This document shows positions 27,585 through 36,745 of a stretch of DNA of 49,069 nucleotides, piece after piece. The position numbers and the translations under genes are program-made. Position 1 is the stretch's first letter; the number at the start of each line of letters is the position of its first letter. The notes below the pieces were generated by a model. It was not told where the DNA came from and did no database searches. It worked only from the letters and a program-made list of their open reading frames with translations. The DNA is from Pedobacter sp. (GTDB taxonomy: Bacteria; Bacteroidota; Bacteroidia; Sphingobacteriales; Sphingobacteriaceae): the NCBI GenBank assembly GCA_014378705.1, contig JACMND010000119.1:1-49069 (forward strand), given 5' to 3'.

Positions 27585-27606
27585 GAATTCGTTGGGAATT
27601 CGTTGG
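27585..27606 (-). repeat. Tandem 11-base repeat upstream of rnpB
   Basis: GAATTCGTTGG occurs twice in a row at 27585-27595 and 27596-27606. It directly adjoins the 15-base stretch at 27603-27617 that is also found inside lysA. Confidence 0.7.
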
Positions 27607-27650
27607 TAATCGGAGGTAGAAGTTGTTGATTAAAGGTTGTGGGCTCAGGT
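27603..27650 (-). repeat. Partial copy of the lysA-type dispersed repeat
   Basis: On the minus strand this reads CAACCTTTAATCAACAAC followed by TTCTACCTCCGATTACCAA. ACCTCCGATTACCAA is identical to 33259-33273 within lysA, and the flanking CAACCTxTAATC also agrees. Two copies in 49 kb suggest a dispersed family, though the match is short. Confidence 0.5.
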
Positions 27651-27697
27651 ATACAGGTTGAGTATTTTAATTTTTACCCTTTGAGTTTAGCGTTTCT

Positions 27698-28123
27698 TTA
27701 TCGGCAGTCTTTTAAACCAGCACTTACGTTTTCCAGTTGAAAAGCTCCTAATTTATTTCCAAAAGAATTGCCGGTATACACCAGGATTTGTGTCACATCG
27801 ATAGCCGTTAAAGAAGTATTGCCCGGCATTTTTTCTTCATATCCCTGTCCGTTAATAATTATTTTTTCATTGAGCCCGTACTTGATGATGCAGGATAACC
27901 TGGCTTTGTTATTTCTAATATATGTTGTATCGGTCAGGGCTGGATACAATTTTTTTAAACCTTCTCCATTTGCACCATGGCAGTTCTGACAGTTTTTTTC
28001 GTACAATCCTTTCCCGTTAACGTAATATCTTGCAAAGGTTATCTGATCTTCGCTTTGACAGGAATAAAACAGGACACTGAACACAAAGCCAAGCCCAATA
28101 AAATAGATAATCTTATTTCGCAT
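27698..28123 (-). CDS. Lipoprotein c-type cytochrome, SCO-linked
   Basis: 141 residues. A lipobox LFYSC places the lipid on C22. A single haem site CQNCH (C45, C48, H49) is followed by GANGEGLKKLYPAL and the methionine ligand region EEKMPGN. It is a membrane-anchored monohaem cytochrome c facing the periplasm. It overlaps the SCO gene by 11 bases, consistent with joint function in assembling or feeding a cytochrome oxidase, but no oxidase gene is in the window. Confidence 0.88.
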   Translation of the reverse strand: MRNKIIYFIGLGFVFSVLFYSCQSEDQITFARYYVNGKGLYEKNCQNCHGANGEGLKKLYPALTDTTYIRNNKARLSCIIKYGLNEKIIINGQGYEEKMPGNTSLTAIDVTQILVYTGNSFGNKLGAFQLENVSAGLKDCR

Positions 28124-28760
28124 CTACCTTTTCGTCAAGCAAAATCTGCATGTCTTTAATCATCACTTCAACCTGATCTGCTTTGGTTCCGTCATAAGCC
28201 CCGCGAAGCCGTTTGTTTTTATCAACTAAAATAAACCAGCCCTGATGAACAAATCCCTGTGCATCAGATTTATCTTCGTAAGCAGCTACAAGGTAATTTT
28301 TGGCAGAAACATTGTAAATCGAATCGCTGCTGCCATGTACAAATTCCCACTGGTGGCCTTCAATACCTAATTTTCCGGCGTATATTTTTAACCGTGATGG
28401 AAGATCATATTTGGAATCAATTGAATGAGAAAGAATTTTTACCTCCGGGTTATCCTTAAATTGTTCGTAAACCTTTAACATGTTCCGGTGCATTTGGGGG
28501 CAAATGGTATTACAGCTTGTAAAAAAGAAATCAGCCACATAAATCTTACCGTTAAAATCTTTATCCGTTACCGGGATACTATCCTGATTTAAGTATCTGA
28601 AAGGAGCAATGGTTTGATAAACAGTGTCCTGAACAATTTTTCCGTTAACCGTTCGATCAGCAAGTTCCCGTTCACCAAGAATCGGTAAAGTTTTGTTGTT
28701 GCCCGAGTTACAGGCCTGAAGTATAAAAATCCCCGCAAGGACAAAAAGGTAAAATTTCAT
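28113..28760 (-). CDS. SCO1/SenC-family copper chaperone lipoprotein
   Basis: 215 residues. Signal peptide with lipobox FILQAC (C17). Thioredoxin-like fold with the copper motif SCNTICP (C83 and C87) and the distal histidine in QGFVHQGWFILVDKN. SCO proteins help build the CuA site of cytochrome c oxidase in the periplasm. It is the first gene of a two-gene unit with the cytochrome c lipoprotein. Confidence 0.93.
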   Translation of the reverse strand: MKFYLFVLAGIFILQACNSGNNKTLPILGERELADRTVNGKIVQDTVYQTIAPFRYLNQDSIPVTDKDFNGKIYVADFFFTSCNTICPQMHRNMLKVYEQFKDNPEVKILSHSIDSKYDLPSRLKIYAGKLGIEGHQWEFVHGSSDSIYNVSAKNYLVAAYEDKSDAQGFVHQGWFILVDKNKRLRGAYDGTKADQVEVMIKDMQILLDEKVDAK

Positions 28761-28946
28761 GCGGTCAAATTTATCAATATAAATGGTTTGATTAAACTGA
28801 AGGGGTTTGAATTAAGATCAGCTTTTTGACATTTTTATAGCATGTGCAAACGATTTAAAAATGAGTGCATTTTTCTGAAATATTAGCGTTTCCGGATTTA
28901 ATTTTCAATACCTCTCAATTTAATTATTAGTTCTGGTCAATAGGTT

Positions 28947-30683
28947 TTACACTCCTAAATCATCCATAATGGTTTTTACCTTTTCATCAAGTTGTTTATC
29001 AGTTTCATCATACTTATGCACATCAGCTAAATCAGCTTTTACGCTGCAATAGAACTTAATTTTGGGTTCAGTTCCAGATGGACGGGCGGATACAATACTT
29101 CCATCTGCTGTAATAAATTGCAACACATCTGATTTAGGATAATCTAACTTTTTAATATCGCCGCTTGCCGGATCTGTTTCTATCCCTTTTTCATAATCTT
29201 TAATGGTTAAAACAGCAGAACCTCCAAGTGTAAGCGGTGGCGCGTTTCTAAATCTTTCCATCATGGCTTTAATTTCTTCAGCCCCGGTTTTTCCTTTTCT
29301 GGTTATCGATACCAGTTTTTCATTGTATAAACCATATTGGTGATACATTTGGAGCATTGCTTCGTATAAGCTGCTTCCCTGATCTTTGTAAAAAGCAGTC
29401 ATCTCTGCTATAAAGGCACAGGAAATAACGGCATCTTTATCTCGTACTAAATCACCAACCAAATAACCATAGCTTTCTTCACCCCCTGCAATAAATGTCT
29501 TTTTACCTTCCAGTTCGGTCATTATTGCGGCAATCCACTTAAAACCGGTAAGGGTGTTATAACAAGTTACTTTCTTTGCTTTCGCGATTTCATTAATTAG
29601 GTTGGTGGTTACAATTGTCGAAACGATGTATTCATTTCCGGTTAACCTCCCTTTTTGTTCCCATGCGGTAAGCATGTAATTTATCAGTAAACTTCCGGTC
29701 TGGTTGCCGTTGAGCAATATAAATTCTCCTTTATCATTCTTAATCGCTATTCCCACGCGGTCCGCATCCGGATCTGTAGCCAATACCAGGTCAGCATCTA
29801 TCTCTTTGGCTTTTTTTAACGCAAGGTTAAGTGCTTCCTTTTCTTCCGGATTGGGATAAATAACAGTTGGAAAATTTCCATCCGGCTTTATCTGTTCTTC
29901 AACAAGGGTAACCTTGGTAAACCCAAATTTTTGCAAAGCTGCCGGAACCAGTGTAATGCCGGTTCCATGAATAGGCGAATACACTATTTTAAGATCATTT
30001 TGTCTTTGAATGGCTTCCGGTGAAACAGATAAAAGGGCGATCTGATCCAGGTATAACTGATCCATCTCTTCGCCAATTGTTTCTATATTTTCTGGTATGG
30101 AATTAAAATTTACCTGATCTATATCGCTGATCTCCGAAACCCGGTCCATAACCATTGTATCGTCGGGTGAGGTAAATTGGCCTCCATCGGCACCATAAGC
30201 TTTGTAGCCGTTGTACTCTTTTGGGTTATGCGAAGCGGTGATCATTACCCCGCTTTTACAACCCAATTGCCTAATGGCAAATGACAATAGCGGCGTCGGC
30301 CTCAATTCCTTAAAGAAATAAACATGCATACCATTTGCGGCAAATACATTCGCAGTAATGCGGGCAAAATAATCTGAATTATTTCGGCTGTCATGCGCTA
30401 CCGCAACTTTTACTTTTTCACCGGGATATTTATTTTTTAGATAATTGCACAATCCCTGTGTGGCGCTTCCCATTGTATATTTATTAACCCGGTTAGAACC
30501 TGGCCCCATCGTTCCACGCAAGCCGCCTGTACCAAATTCAAGGTCGCGATAAAATGAATCCGTAAGTTCTATGTTTGCTTTTTCGTCAAGAAGTTTTTTT
30601 ATCTGGCTTTTTGTATCCTCATCATAATTTCCTTCAAGCCAGGAGTTTATTTTTTTTGATACAGAGGCTTCTAATTCTTGCAT
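28947..30683 (-). CDS. Phosphoglucomutase/phosphomannomutase family protein
   Basis: 578 residues from the ATG at 30683 (MQELEASVSKK), which fits the family N-terminus better than one nine codons upstream. The alpha-D-phosphohexomutase domains show ITASHNPKEYNGYKAY with active serine S151, metal-binding DPDADRVG, sugar-binding GGEESYGYLVGD and the phosphate-binding SARPSGTEPKIKFY. It interconverts hexose-1- and hexose-6-phosphates. The length and motifs match the longer type (PgcA or phosphopentomutase-2 like), so substrate preference is uncertain. Confidence 0.93.
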   Translation of the reverse strand: MQELEASVSKKINSWLEGNYDEDTKSQIKKLLDEKANIELTDSFYRDLEFGTGGLRGTMGPGSNRVNKYTMGSATQGLCNYLKNKYPGEKVKVAVAHDSRNNSDYFARITANVFAANGMHVYFFKELRPTPLLSFAIRQLGCKSGVMITASHNPKEYNGYKAYGADGGQFTSPDDTMVMDRVSEISDIDQVNFNSIPENIETIGEEMDQLYLDQIALLSVSPEAIQRQNDLKIVYSPIHGTGITLVPAALQKFGFTKVTLVEEQIKPDGNFPTVIYPNPEEKEALNLALKKAKEIDADLVLATDPDADRVGIAIKNDKGEFILLNGNQTGSLLINYMLTAWEQKGRLTGNEYIVSTIVTTNLINEIAKAKKVTCYNTLTGFKWIAAIMTELEGKKTFIAGGEESYGYLVGDLVRDKDAVISCAFIAEMTAFYKDQGSSLYEAMLQMYHQYGLYNEKLVSITRKGKTGAEEIKAMMERFRNAPPLTLGGSAVLTIKDYEKGIETDPASGDIKKLDYPKSDVLQFITADGSIVSARPSGTEPKIKFYCSVKADLADVHKYDETDKQLDEKVKTIMDDLGV

Positions 30684-30901
30684 AAGTTTAAGGTTGAAAA
30701 GAGTGAGCAATCATTTTTTTAAAACTTCAATTTGGATGATCAGCAGGTATATCCAGGATGTTAAATATTTTGTTTCGGTAAAGTATGTAGTTTTTTTTAA
30801 ATTTAGCGGTCTGTCAAATAGCAAAACAGAATGTATTCTGTTTCTTTTAACTATGTAAAAGTATAAAAATCATTAGCTGCAATATAAAATTAACAAGTAA
30901 A

Positions 30902-32212
30902 ATGCTCGTATTAAAATTTGGTGGAACTTCTGTTGGCAGTCCTGACCGCATAAAGAAATTATTGAACATTATTGATTTGTCCAAAAGTCAGATCGTGGTG
31001 CTTTCGGCAGTATCCGGAACGACAAATAGCCTGGTAGAAATCTCAAAAGCTTTTTTGGAAAACGATAAACAAAAGGCATCAGAAATTATTGAAGATCTTT
31101 ACAATTTTTATAATCAATTTATCAAAGAGTTATTTGGCACTTCCGTGGGATTAGAAAGCGCAAATAACTTAATTGAATACCATTTTGGGCTAATCTCTTC
31201 TTTTGCCAATGAACTGTTTACACCGATTGAAGAAAAAGTGATCCTTGCGCAGGGAGAACTGATCTCGACAACGTTATATCATTTATATTTAACCGAAATC
31301 GGGGTATCATCCAAGCTATTATCAGCTTTGGATTTTATGAAGATTGATGAAGATAACGAGCCTGTAGTTGAGTTTATTACAGAACATTTACAACCTCTCT
31401 TAGATCAGCATCCCAATCAAATCCTGTTTATAACCCAGGGCTTTATATGCCGTAATTCTTTTGGCGAAATTGATAATTTACGTCGTGGCGGAAGTGACTA
31501 TACTGCTTCATTAATTGGGGCAGCTATTAAAGCAGAAGAAGTTCAAATCTGGACGGATATTGACGGGATGCATAACAACGATCCGAGAATTGTAAATGGA
31601 ACAAAGCCAATTGCCAAATTATCCTTTGATGAAGCCGCCGAACTTGCTTATTTCGGGGCCAAAATATTGCATCCGCAAAGTGTTTTTCCAGCACAGAAAT
31701 ATAAAATTCCGGTTCGTTTATTGAATACCATGGATCCGAAAGCTGAGGGAACCCTGATCAGCCATGAAAGTGAATCAGGCAAGATAAAATCCATTGCAGC
31801 CAAAGACGGGATAACCGCAATAAAAATCCAGTCGAGCCGGATGTTGCTGGCCTACGGCTTTATGCGCCGGATATTTGAAATTTTTGAAAGATATAAAACG
31901 CCTATTGACATGATCACCACATCTGAGGTGGCGGTATCTTTAACGATTGATGATACGCGGCATTTAGAAGATATTCTATCGGAGCTCAATAGTTTCGGAA
32001 CGGTAGAAGTAGACAACGGGCAAACCATTATTTGTGTGGTTGGTGATTTTGGCGCCGACCGTCATGGTTACGCATCGATGGTTTTTGAATCTCTTAAACA
32101 CGTGCCCATCCGCATGATCTCTTACGGAGGAAGCAGGTATAATATCTCTTTGTTACTTAACACGACTTATAAAATTGAAGCATTACGGTCTTTACACAGT
32201 CGTTTATTTTAA
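30902..32212 (+). CDS. lysC: Aspartate kinase, monofunctional
   Basis: 436 residues. Kinase motif KFGGTSVG (4-11), the RGGSDYTASLIGAAI block, and EVQIWTDIDGMHNNDPRIV, with two ACT-type regulatory segments at the C-terminus (around IDMITTSEVAVSLTIDD). It phosphorylates aspartate, the first step to lysine, threonine and methionine. No homoserine dehydrogenase domain is fused. lysA starts 6 bases downstream, so this copy probably serves diaminopimelate supply. Confidence 0.95.
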   Translation: MLVLKFGGTSVGSPDRIKKLLNIIDLSKSQIVVLSAVSGTTNSLVEISKAFLENDKQKASEIIEDLYNFYNQFIKELFGTSVGLESANNLIEYHFGLISSFANELFTPIEEKVILAQGELISTTLYHLYLTEIGVSSKLLSALDFMKIDEDNEPVVEFITEHLQPLLDQHPNQILFITQGFICRNSFGEIDNLRRGGSDYTASLIGAAIKAEEVQIWTDIDGMHNNDPRIVNGTKPIAKLSFDEAAELAYFGAKILHPQSVFPAQKYKIPVRLLNTMDPKAEGTLISHESESGKIKSIAAKDGITAIKIQSSRMLLAYGFMRRIFEIFERYKTPIDMITTSEVAVSLTIDDTRHLEDILSELNSFGTVEVDNGQTIICVVGDFGADRHGYASMVFESLKHVPIRMISYGGSRYNISLLLNTTYKIEALRSLHSRLF

Positions 32213-32218
32213 ATCAAA

Positions 32219-33448
32219 ATGTTTAATCCGGATACTTTATCGCTTTTTAAAAATACGGAAACACCGTTTTATTTTTACGATCTACAGTTATTGAACCAAA
32301 CCCTTATCGCATGTAAAAAGGCAGCGGATAAATTTGGTTTTCATGTTCATTATGCGCTCAAAGCAAATTTTAACCAGAAAATTTTAGATGCTGTATTTCA
32401 GCAGGGTTTTGGAGCGGATTGTGTTAGCGGAAACGAAGTTAAGGCAGCTATAAAAACGGGTTTTAATCCTGAAAAAGTAGTTTTTGCAGGTGTTGGTAAA
32501 TCAGATCGGGAGATAAACGAAGCCCTTGATCTGGACATATTTTGTTTTAACGCCGAGTCAGTTCAGGAACTGGAAGTGATCAATATCCTTGCTGGAAAAA
32601 AGAACAAGATCGCCCGGATTGCGCTCAGAATTAACCCGAATGTAGATGCGCTTACTCATAAATATATAACTACAGGCCTTGAAGAAAACAAATTCGGAAT
32701 AAATCAATGGGAATTAGCAGCTTGTGTAAATGCATTTAAAGAATGTAAATATTTGGAGTTTATGGGCATTCATTTTCACATCGGCTCCCAAATTACCAAC
32801 CTGGATGTTTTTAAAAGCCTTTGCATTAAAGCTAATGAGATACATCAATGGTTTAATGAAAGAGGTTTTCAATTAAAAATACTAAATGTAGGCGGAGGTT
32901 TAGGTGTCGATTATCACCACCCCGATGAAAACCCGATTGTTGATTTTGATTCATATTTTCAAATCTTTGACAAATTTTTAGAACGTAAACCCGGCCAAGA
33001 AATTCATTTTGAATTGGGGCGTGCCCTGGTTGCCCATTGTGGTAGCCTGATTAGTCGTGTTTTATATGTAAAGAATGGATTAAAAAAAAATTTCCTTATT
33101 CTGGATGCAGGAATGACAGAGCTAATGCGCCCGGCCTTATACCAGGCTTATCATATGATTGAACGGTTGAACGGATATCAGATGTCAGAAATCGGAAGTC
33201 AAATATCAGATCTTAAATCTCAGGCCTCCAATCTTCTATCTCCAACCTCTAATCTCCAACCTCCGATTACCAAATACGACGTTGTTGGTCCTATTTGCGA
33301 AAGTACAGATTGCTTTGGCAAAGAAGTGGAACTGCCGCAAACTAAACGTGGTGATCTGATTGCGGTAAGAACAGCCGGTGCTTACGGAGAAGTAATGGCT
33401 TCGGGATACAACCTCCGCGACAGGGTTAAATTCCTTTATTTACAATAG
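32219..33448 (+). CDS. lysA: Diaminopimelate decarboxylase with an in-frame repeat insertion
   Basis: 409 residues. PLP site HVHYALKANFN (K48), HFHIGSQI, LNVGGGLGVDY, the ELGRALVAHCG block and GPICESTDCFGKE are intact, so the enzyme should work. It decarboxylates meso-diaminopimelate to lysine. Between QAYHMIERLNG and KYDVVGPICES lies an extra stretch of about 33 residues rich in S, L, Q, N and P that the family lacks. It is encoded by short direct repeats. Without it, length would be close to that of relatives. It follows lysC in an operon. Confidence 0.95.
   Translation: MFNPDTLSLFKNTETPFYFYDLQLLNQTLIACKKAADKFGFHVHYALKANFNQKILDAVFQQGFGADCVSGNEVKAAIKTGFNPEKVVFAGVGKSDREINEALDLDIFCFNAESVQELEVINILAGKKNKIARIALRINPNVDALTHKYITTGLEENKFGINQWELAACVNAFKECKYLEFMGIHFHIGSQITNLDVFKSLCIKANEIHQWFNERGFQLKILNVGGGLGVDYHHPDENPIVDFDSYFQIFDKFLERKPGQEIHFELGRALVAHCGSLISRVLYVKNGLKKNFLILDAGMTELMRPALYQAYHMIERLNGYQMSEIGSQISDLKSQASNLLSPTSNLQPPITKYDVVGPICESTDCFGKEVELPQTKRGDLIAVRTAGAYGEVMASGYNLRDRVKFLYLQ
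33175..33273 (+). repeat. Repeat-rich insertion within lysA
   Basis: About 99 bases kept in frame. TCTCCAACCTC occurs at 33239-33249 and again at 33254-33264, a 15-base period, and degenerate TCAGA/AAATC units make up the first half. The last 15 bases, ACCTCCGATTACCAA, recur on the minus strand at 27603-27617 upstream of rnpB. Confidence 0.7.
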
Positions 33449-33563
33449 TAATTTAAACAAGTGATTACTTCTTTCAAGAGATAGCAGTTATACTCTTTTA
33501 AAACTTAGTAACCCAGTTATGAGGCAACCCTTAAACGGTATTTCCATTAGTTATTAATTGTAT

Positions 33564-34340
33564 TCACTGGTCTTTAATTTCAATCCATACCGGTGCATGA
33601 TCACTTGATTTTTCCCAGCCACGCACATTCTTGTCAACTCCGGCGGCAAGCAAACGTTTGTTAAGTTGAGGGTTAAGCAAAAAATGATCAATGCGTAAAC
33701 CCGCGTTTCTTGCATATGCATTACGGAAATAGTCGAAAAAAGTATAAATGGTTTCATTTGGATGCAACTTTCTAATGGCATCTGTCCAGCCTTGTGCGGT
33801 AAGTTCTTTAAATGCCGCCCTAACTTCAGGCCTAAAAAGTGCGTCTTCTACCCAGCGTTCAGGTTTGTAAACATCAATTTCGCTTGGCATTACGTTATAA
33901 TCGCCAACCATTACCACAGGCATATCTAAAAGTAAAAGTTCAAGAGCATGAAAATGCAGACGTTTAAACCAACCCATTTTGTAGTCAAATTTTGGTCCCG
34001 GGGCGGGGTTTCCATTTGGCAGATAGAGGCATGCAACACGTATTCCATTTACGTTAGCTTCAATATAACGGCTTTGAAGGTCATCATTATCTCCTGGAAG
34101 TACCCTGTGAATTTCTTCAGGCTTTCCGGATCTTGACAGGATCGCTACACCATTCCAGCTTTTTTGCCCATGCCAAATTCCACTATAACCTGCTTCCAGT
34201 ATGGCTTGAAAAGGGAATTTATCCTGCGGCGCTTTTAGTTCCTGCAGACAAACAACATCAGGTTTAGTTTCTTGAAGCCATTGGAGCAAAACAGGAAGGC
34301 GGCCATTTACCCCGTTAACATTATAAGTGGCTATTTTCAT
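33564..34340 (-). CDS. xthA: Exodeoxyribonuclease III
   Basis: 258 residues of the AP-endonuclease family. It starts MKIATYNVNGVNGRLPVLL and has VVCLQELKAP, the catalytic GDYNVMPSEIDVY, RIDHFLLNPQL and the final SSDHAPVWIEI with the catalytic Asp-His. It cleaves abasic sites and degrades DNA 3'-5' in base-excision repair. It is monocistronic and divergent from bphP. Confidence 0.95.
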   Translation of the reverse strand: MKIATYNVNGVNGRLPVLLQWLQETKPDVVCLQELKAPQDKFPFQAILEAGYSGIWHGQKSWNGVAILSRSGKPEEIHRVLPGDNDDLQSRYIEANVNGIRVACLYLPNGNPAPGPKFDYKMGWFKRLHFHALELLLLDMPVVMVGDYNVMPSEIDVYKPERWVEDALFRPEVRAAFKELTAQGWTDAIRKLHPNETIYTFFDYFRNAYARNAGLRIDHFLLNPQLNKRLLAAGVDKNVRGWEKSSDHAPVWIEIKDQ

Positions 34341-34484
34341 CAGTTAATTATCTAGTTAACGTAAAAGAATCTTTAAATTAATAAAATTCTGCCTTTGAGC
34401 CATCAATCCATGAGTTTTGTCATAGGATTTAAATAAATGCACTACTAATGAAGCAGGAACATGAACATTTTCAATAGTTTAAGT

Positions 34485-34492
34485 TATGTTTG
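34485..34492 (+). promoter_or_regulatory. Candidate -7 box upstream of bphP
   Basis: TATGTTTG, an exact TAnnTTTG match, 33 bases before the phytochrome ATG. No -33 element was found. Confidence 0.35.
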
Positions 34493-34525
34493 GTGATATA
34501 ATATTTTGATTTTTGCCCATTTCAT

Positions 34526-36745
34526 ATGTCTGATTTTCAAGTTGACCTTACAAACTGCGATCGTGAACTTATTCAAATACCTGGGCAAATACAGTCGCAT
34601 GGATTTTTAATAGCCATTGACGATGAGTACATTATTCGTTTTCATAGTGATAACTTAAATAGTTTTATAAAGGAGATATCCAATAATTTAATTGGTCAGC
34701 CGATTGAATATATAGAATCATTTATTGAAAAACAACAACCTGATTTCCTTAAAAAGCTGGTTGATTTTGGCAAATCCAACAAAAGTTTCGAACAGACCAA
34801 TCCTTTTCAAATCAGTATTAAAGGGGTTTCTTATTACCTCATTATTTCTACCGCTCCTGGCTTTTATGTACTTGAATTTGAACCCGTTATTTTAGATTTT
34901 GTGATGGACGTTCAGAAGATGATCGGCCGTTCAATTACGGAGGTACTGGCTGATGTAGATTTAAATTCTTTACTTAATATCGCTGCCGCGGAAATTAAAA
35001 GCACCATACTATATGATCGTGTGATGATTTATAGATTTGCCAGTGATGGCCACGGTGAAGTTGTGGCAGAAGCTAAAAACGAGGATTTAGACTCCTGGAA
35101 AGGATTACATTACCCAGCTTCTGATATCCCAAAACAAGCCCGCGAGTTATATAAATTAAATTTAACCAGGCTGATTGCTGATGTACACACTATGCCATCA
35201 CGTATTTCAACCGCGGCTACAAACCAACAACCCTTAGATCTTACCAATTCACAACTTAGGGCCGTTTCTCCTATTCATATTCAATATCTTAAAAACATGG
35301 GTGTTGCATCCAGTTTTAGTATTTCCTTATTAAATAAAAAAGAATTATGGGGATTGATTGCATGCCATAACTATTCTCCCCGCTCTATAGATTTTAAATC
35401 AAGGGAATCATCCAAGCTTATCGGGCAGATACTGTCTTCGGCATTGGTATTTAGACAGGACAAAGAAAATCATGAAATATATGAGATCTATAAAAATTAC
35501 CTGGATCAACTAACCAAGCAACTTCAGGAAAGTGATAGTATTGAAGAAGCATTAATTAATAAACAGGTTAACCTGTTAAATGCAGTAAATGCAAGCGGAG
35601 CAGTTTTGCTGTATCAAAAAAAAATGTTTAAGCTAGGCACAACGCCTGATGATGCACAGTTAACTAAACTCTTCAGATGGATTAAAGAATCAGAAAAAGA
35701 TGCACTTTATTTTACGTCTTCACTTTCTGAGGAACACCCGGAGGCCGGCTCATACCGTAAAGTAGGTAGTGGGATGTTATTGTCTGTGCTATCAAAAGAA
35801 CTGGAAGAATACATTATCTGGTTTAAGCCAGAGTTTATCCAAACAATTAAATGGGCAGGTAATCCCGAGAAACCTGTGGAGATCAATGCAAATGGTTTTG
35901 CACATATCTCTCCACGACATTCTTTCGATGCCTGGTCTCAAACAGTGTCTGGAAAATCAGATAGCTGGGGTGCTGAAGAAATAAAATCTGCCATGCGGCT
36001 AAAAGCAGAAATTATGTTTGCCGTTAACCTCAAGGCGGCAGCTATACGCTTGTTAAATGAAAAACTTATAAAAGCTTATGAAGAACTCGATACCTTCAGC
36101 TTTACCATTTCGCATGATTTGAAGAATCCAATTTCGGCAATAAAGGGTTATTCACAATTGCTGGAAAGAGATAAAACGATCAGCGAGTTTGGTAAAACTT
36201 TGGTTAAGAGCATCACAGAGCGAATCAATAAAATGAATTTAATGATCAATGAAGTGTTGGAGTATTCCAGAATTGGGAGATCTGATGAACAATTTAAAAA
36301 TATTGATTTAAAAGTATTGATAAATGAAGTAATTAAAGATTTAGACCAGGTTTATCTTACAGATAACCTAAAAATTACAGTTGCTGAAACTCCGGATTTA
36401 CACGGAGATATGGTGATGATGAACCAGGTTTTTTCTAACCTGATTGGGAATGCCGTTAAGTATTCAAGAGGTTCAAATCCTGCTTTAATACATGTTTCCG
36501 GTGAAGTAAACGGATCTGAAATACGCTATACCATTCAAGATAATGGCCTTGGTATTGAACAAAAGAACTTGACAAAAATCTTTGAACTTTTTAACCGCAT
36601 GGAAAATGCAAAATATATAGAGGGTTCTGGTGTGGGATTGGCTATTGTAAAACGGATTGTTGACAAGCACAAAGGAAGGATTTGGGCAGAAAGCGAAATA
36701 GGCAGGGGAACTACATTTTACGTTTGTTTTAATAAAGCTGTATAA
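34526..36745 (+). CDS. bphP: Bacteriophytochrome histidine kinase
   Basis: 739 residues. PAS domain (1-115) with the biliverdin cysteine C11 in DLTNCDRELIQIPGQIQSHG, GAF domain (about 140-310) with PASDIP (197-202), H251 and H281 in the pocket, PHY domain (about 325-510) with the tongue motif PRHSF (463-467) and a W-G-x-E region, HisKA with H530 in FTISHDLKNPISAIKGY, and a HATPase domain (N-box NLIGNAVKYS, G1 DNGLGIE, G2 GSGVGLAI). It senses red and far-red light. There is no fused receiver. Its 3' end overlaps the heme-oxygenase gene by 28 bases. Confidence 0.95.
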   Translation: MSDFQVDLTNCDRELIQIPGQIQSHGFLIAIDDEYIIRFHSDNLNSFIKEISNNLIGQPIEYIESFIEKQQPDFLKKLVDFGKSNKSFEQTNPFQISIKGVSYYLIISTAPGFYVLEFEPVILDFVMDVQKMIGRSITEVLADVDLNSLLNIAAAEIKSTILYDRVMIYRFASDGHGEVVAEAKNEDLDSWKGLHYPASDIPKQARELYKLNLTRLIADVHTMPSRISTAATNQQPLDLTNSQLRAVSPIHIQYLKNMGVASSFSISLLNKKELWGLIACHNYSPRSIDFKSRESSKLIGQILSSALVFRQDKENHEIYEIYKNYLDQLTKQLQESDSIEEALINKQVNLLNAVNASGAVLLYQKKMFKLGTTPDDAQLTKLFRWIKESEKDALYFTSSLSEEHPEAGSYRKVGSGMLLSVLSKELEEYIIWFKPEFIQTIKWAGNPEKPVEINANGFAHISPRHSFDAWSQTVSGKSDSWGAEEIKSAMRLKAEIMFAVNLKAAAIRLLNEKLIKAYEELDTFSFTISHDLKNPISAIKGYSQLLERDKTISEFGKTLVKSITERINKMNLMINEVLEYSRIGRSDEQFKNIDLKVLINEVIKDLDQVYLTDNLKITVAETPDLHGDMVMMNQVFSNLIGNAVKYSRGSNPALIHVSGEVNGSEIRYTIQDNGLGIEQKNLTKIFELFNRMENAKYIEGSGVGLAIVKRIVDKHKGRIWAESEIGRGTTFYVCFNKAV

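Noticed and set aside
34341-34525. Possible regulatory RNA or riboswitch before bphP
   Set aside because: No conserved core or stable hairpin beyond a single -7 box could be recognised.
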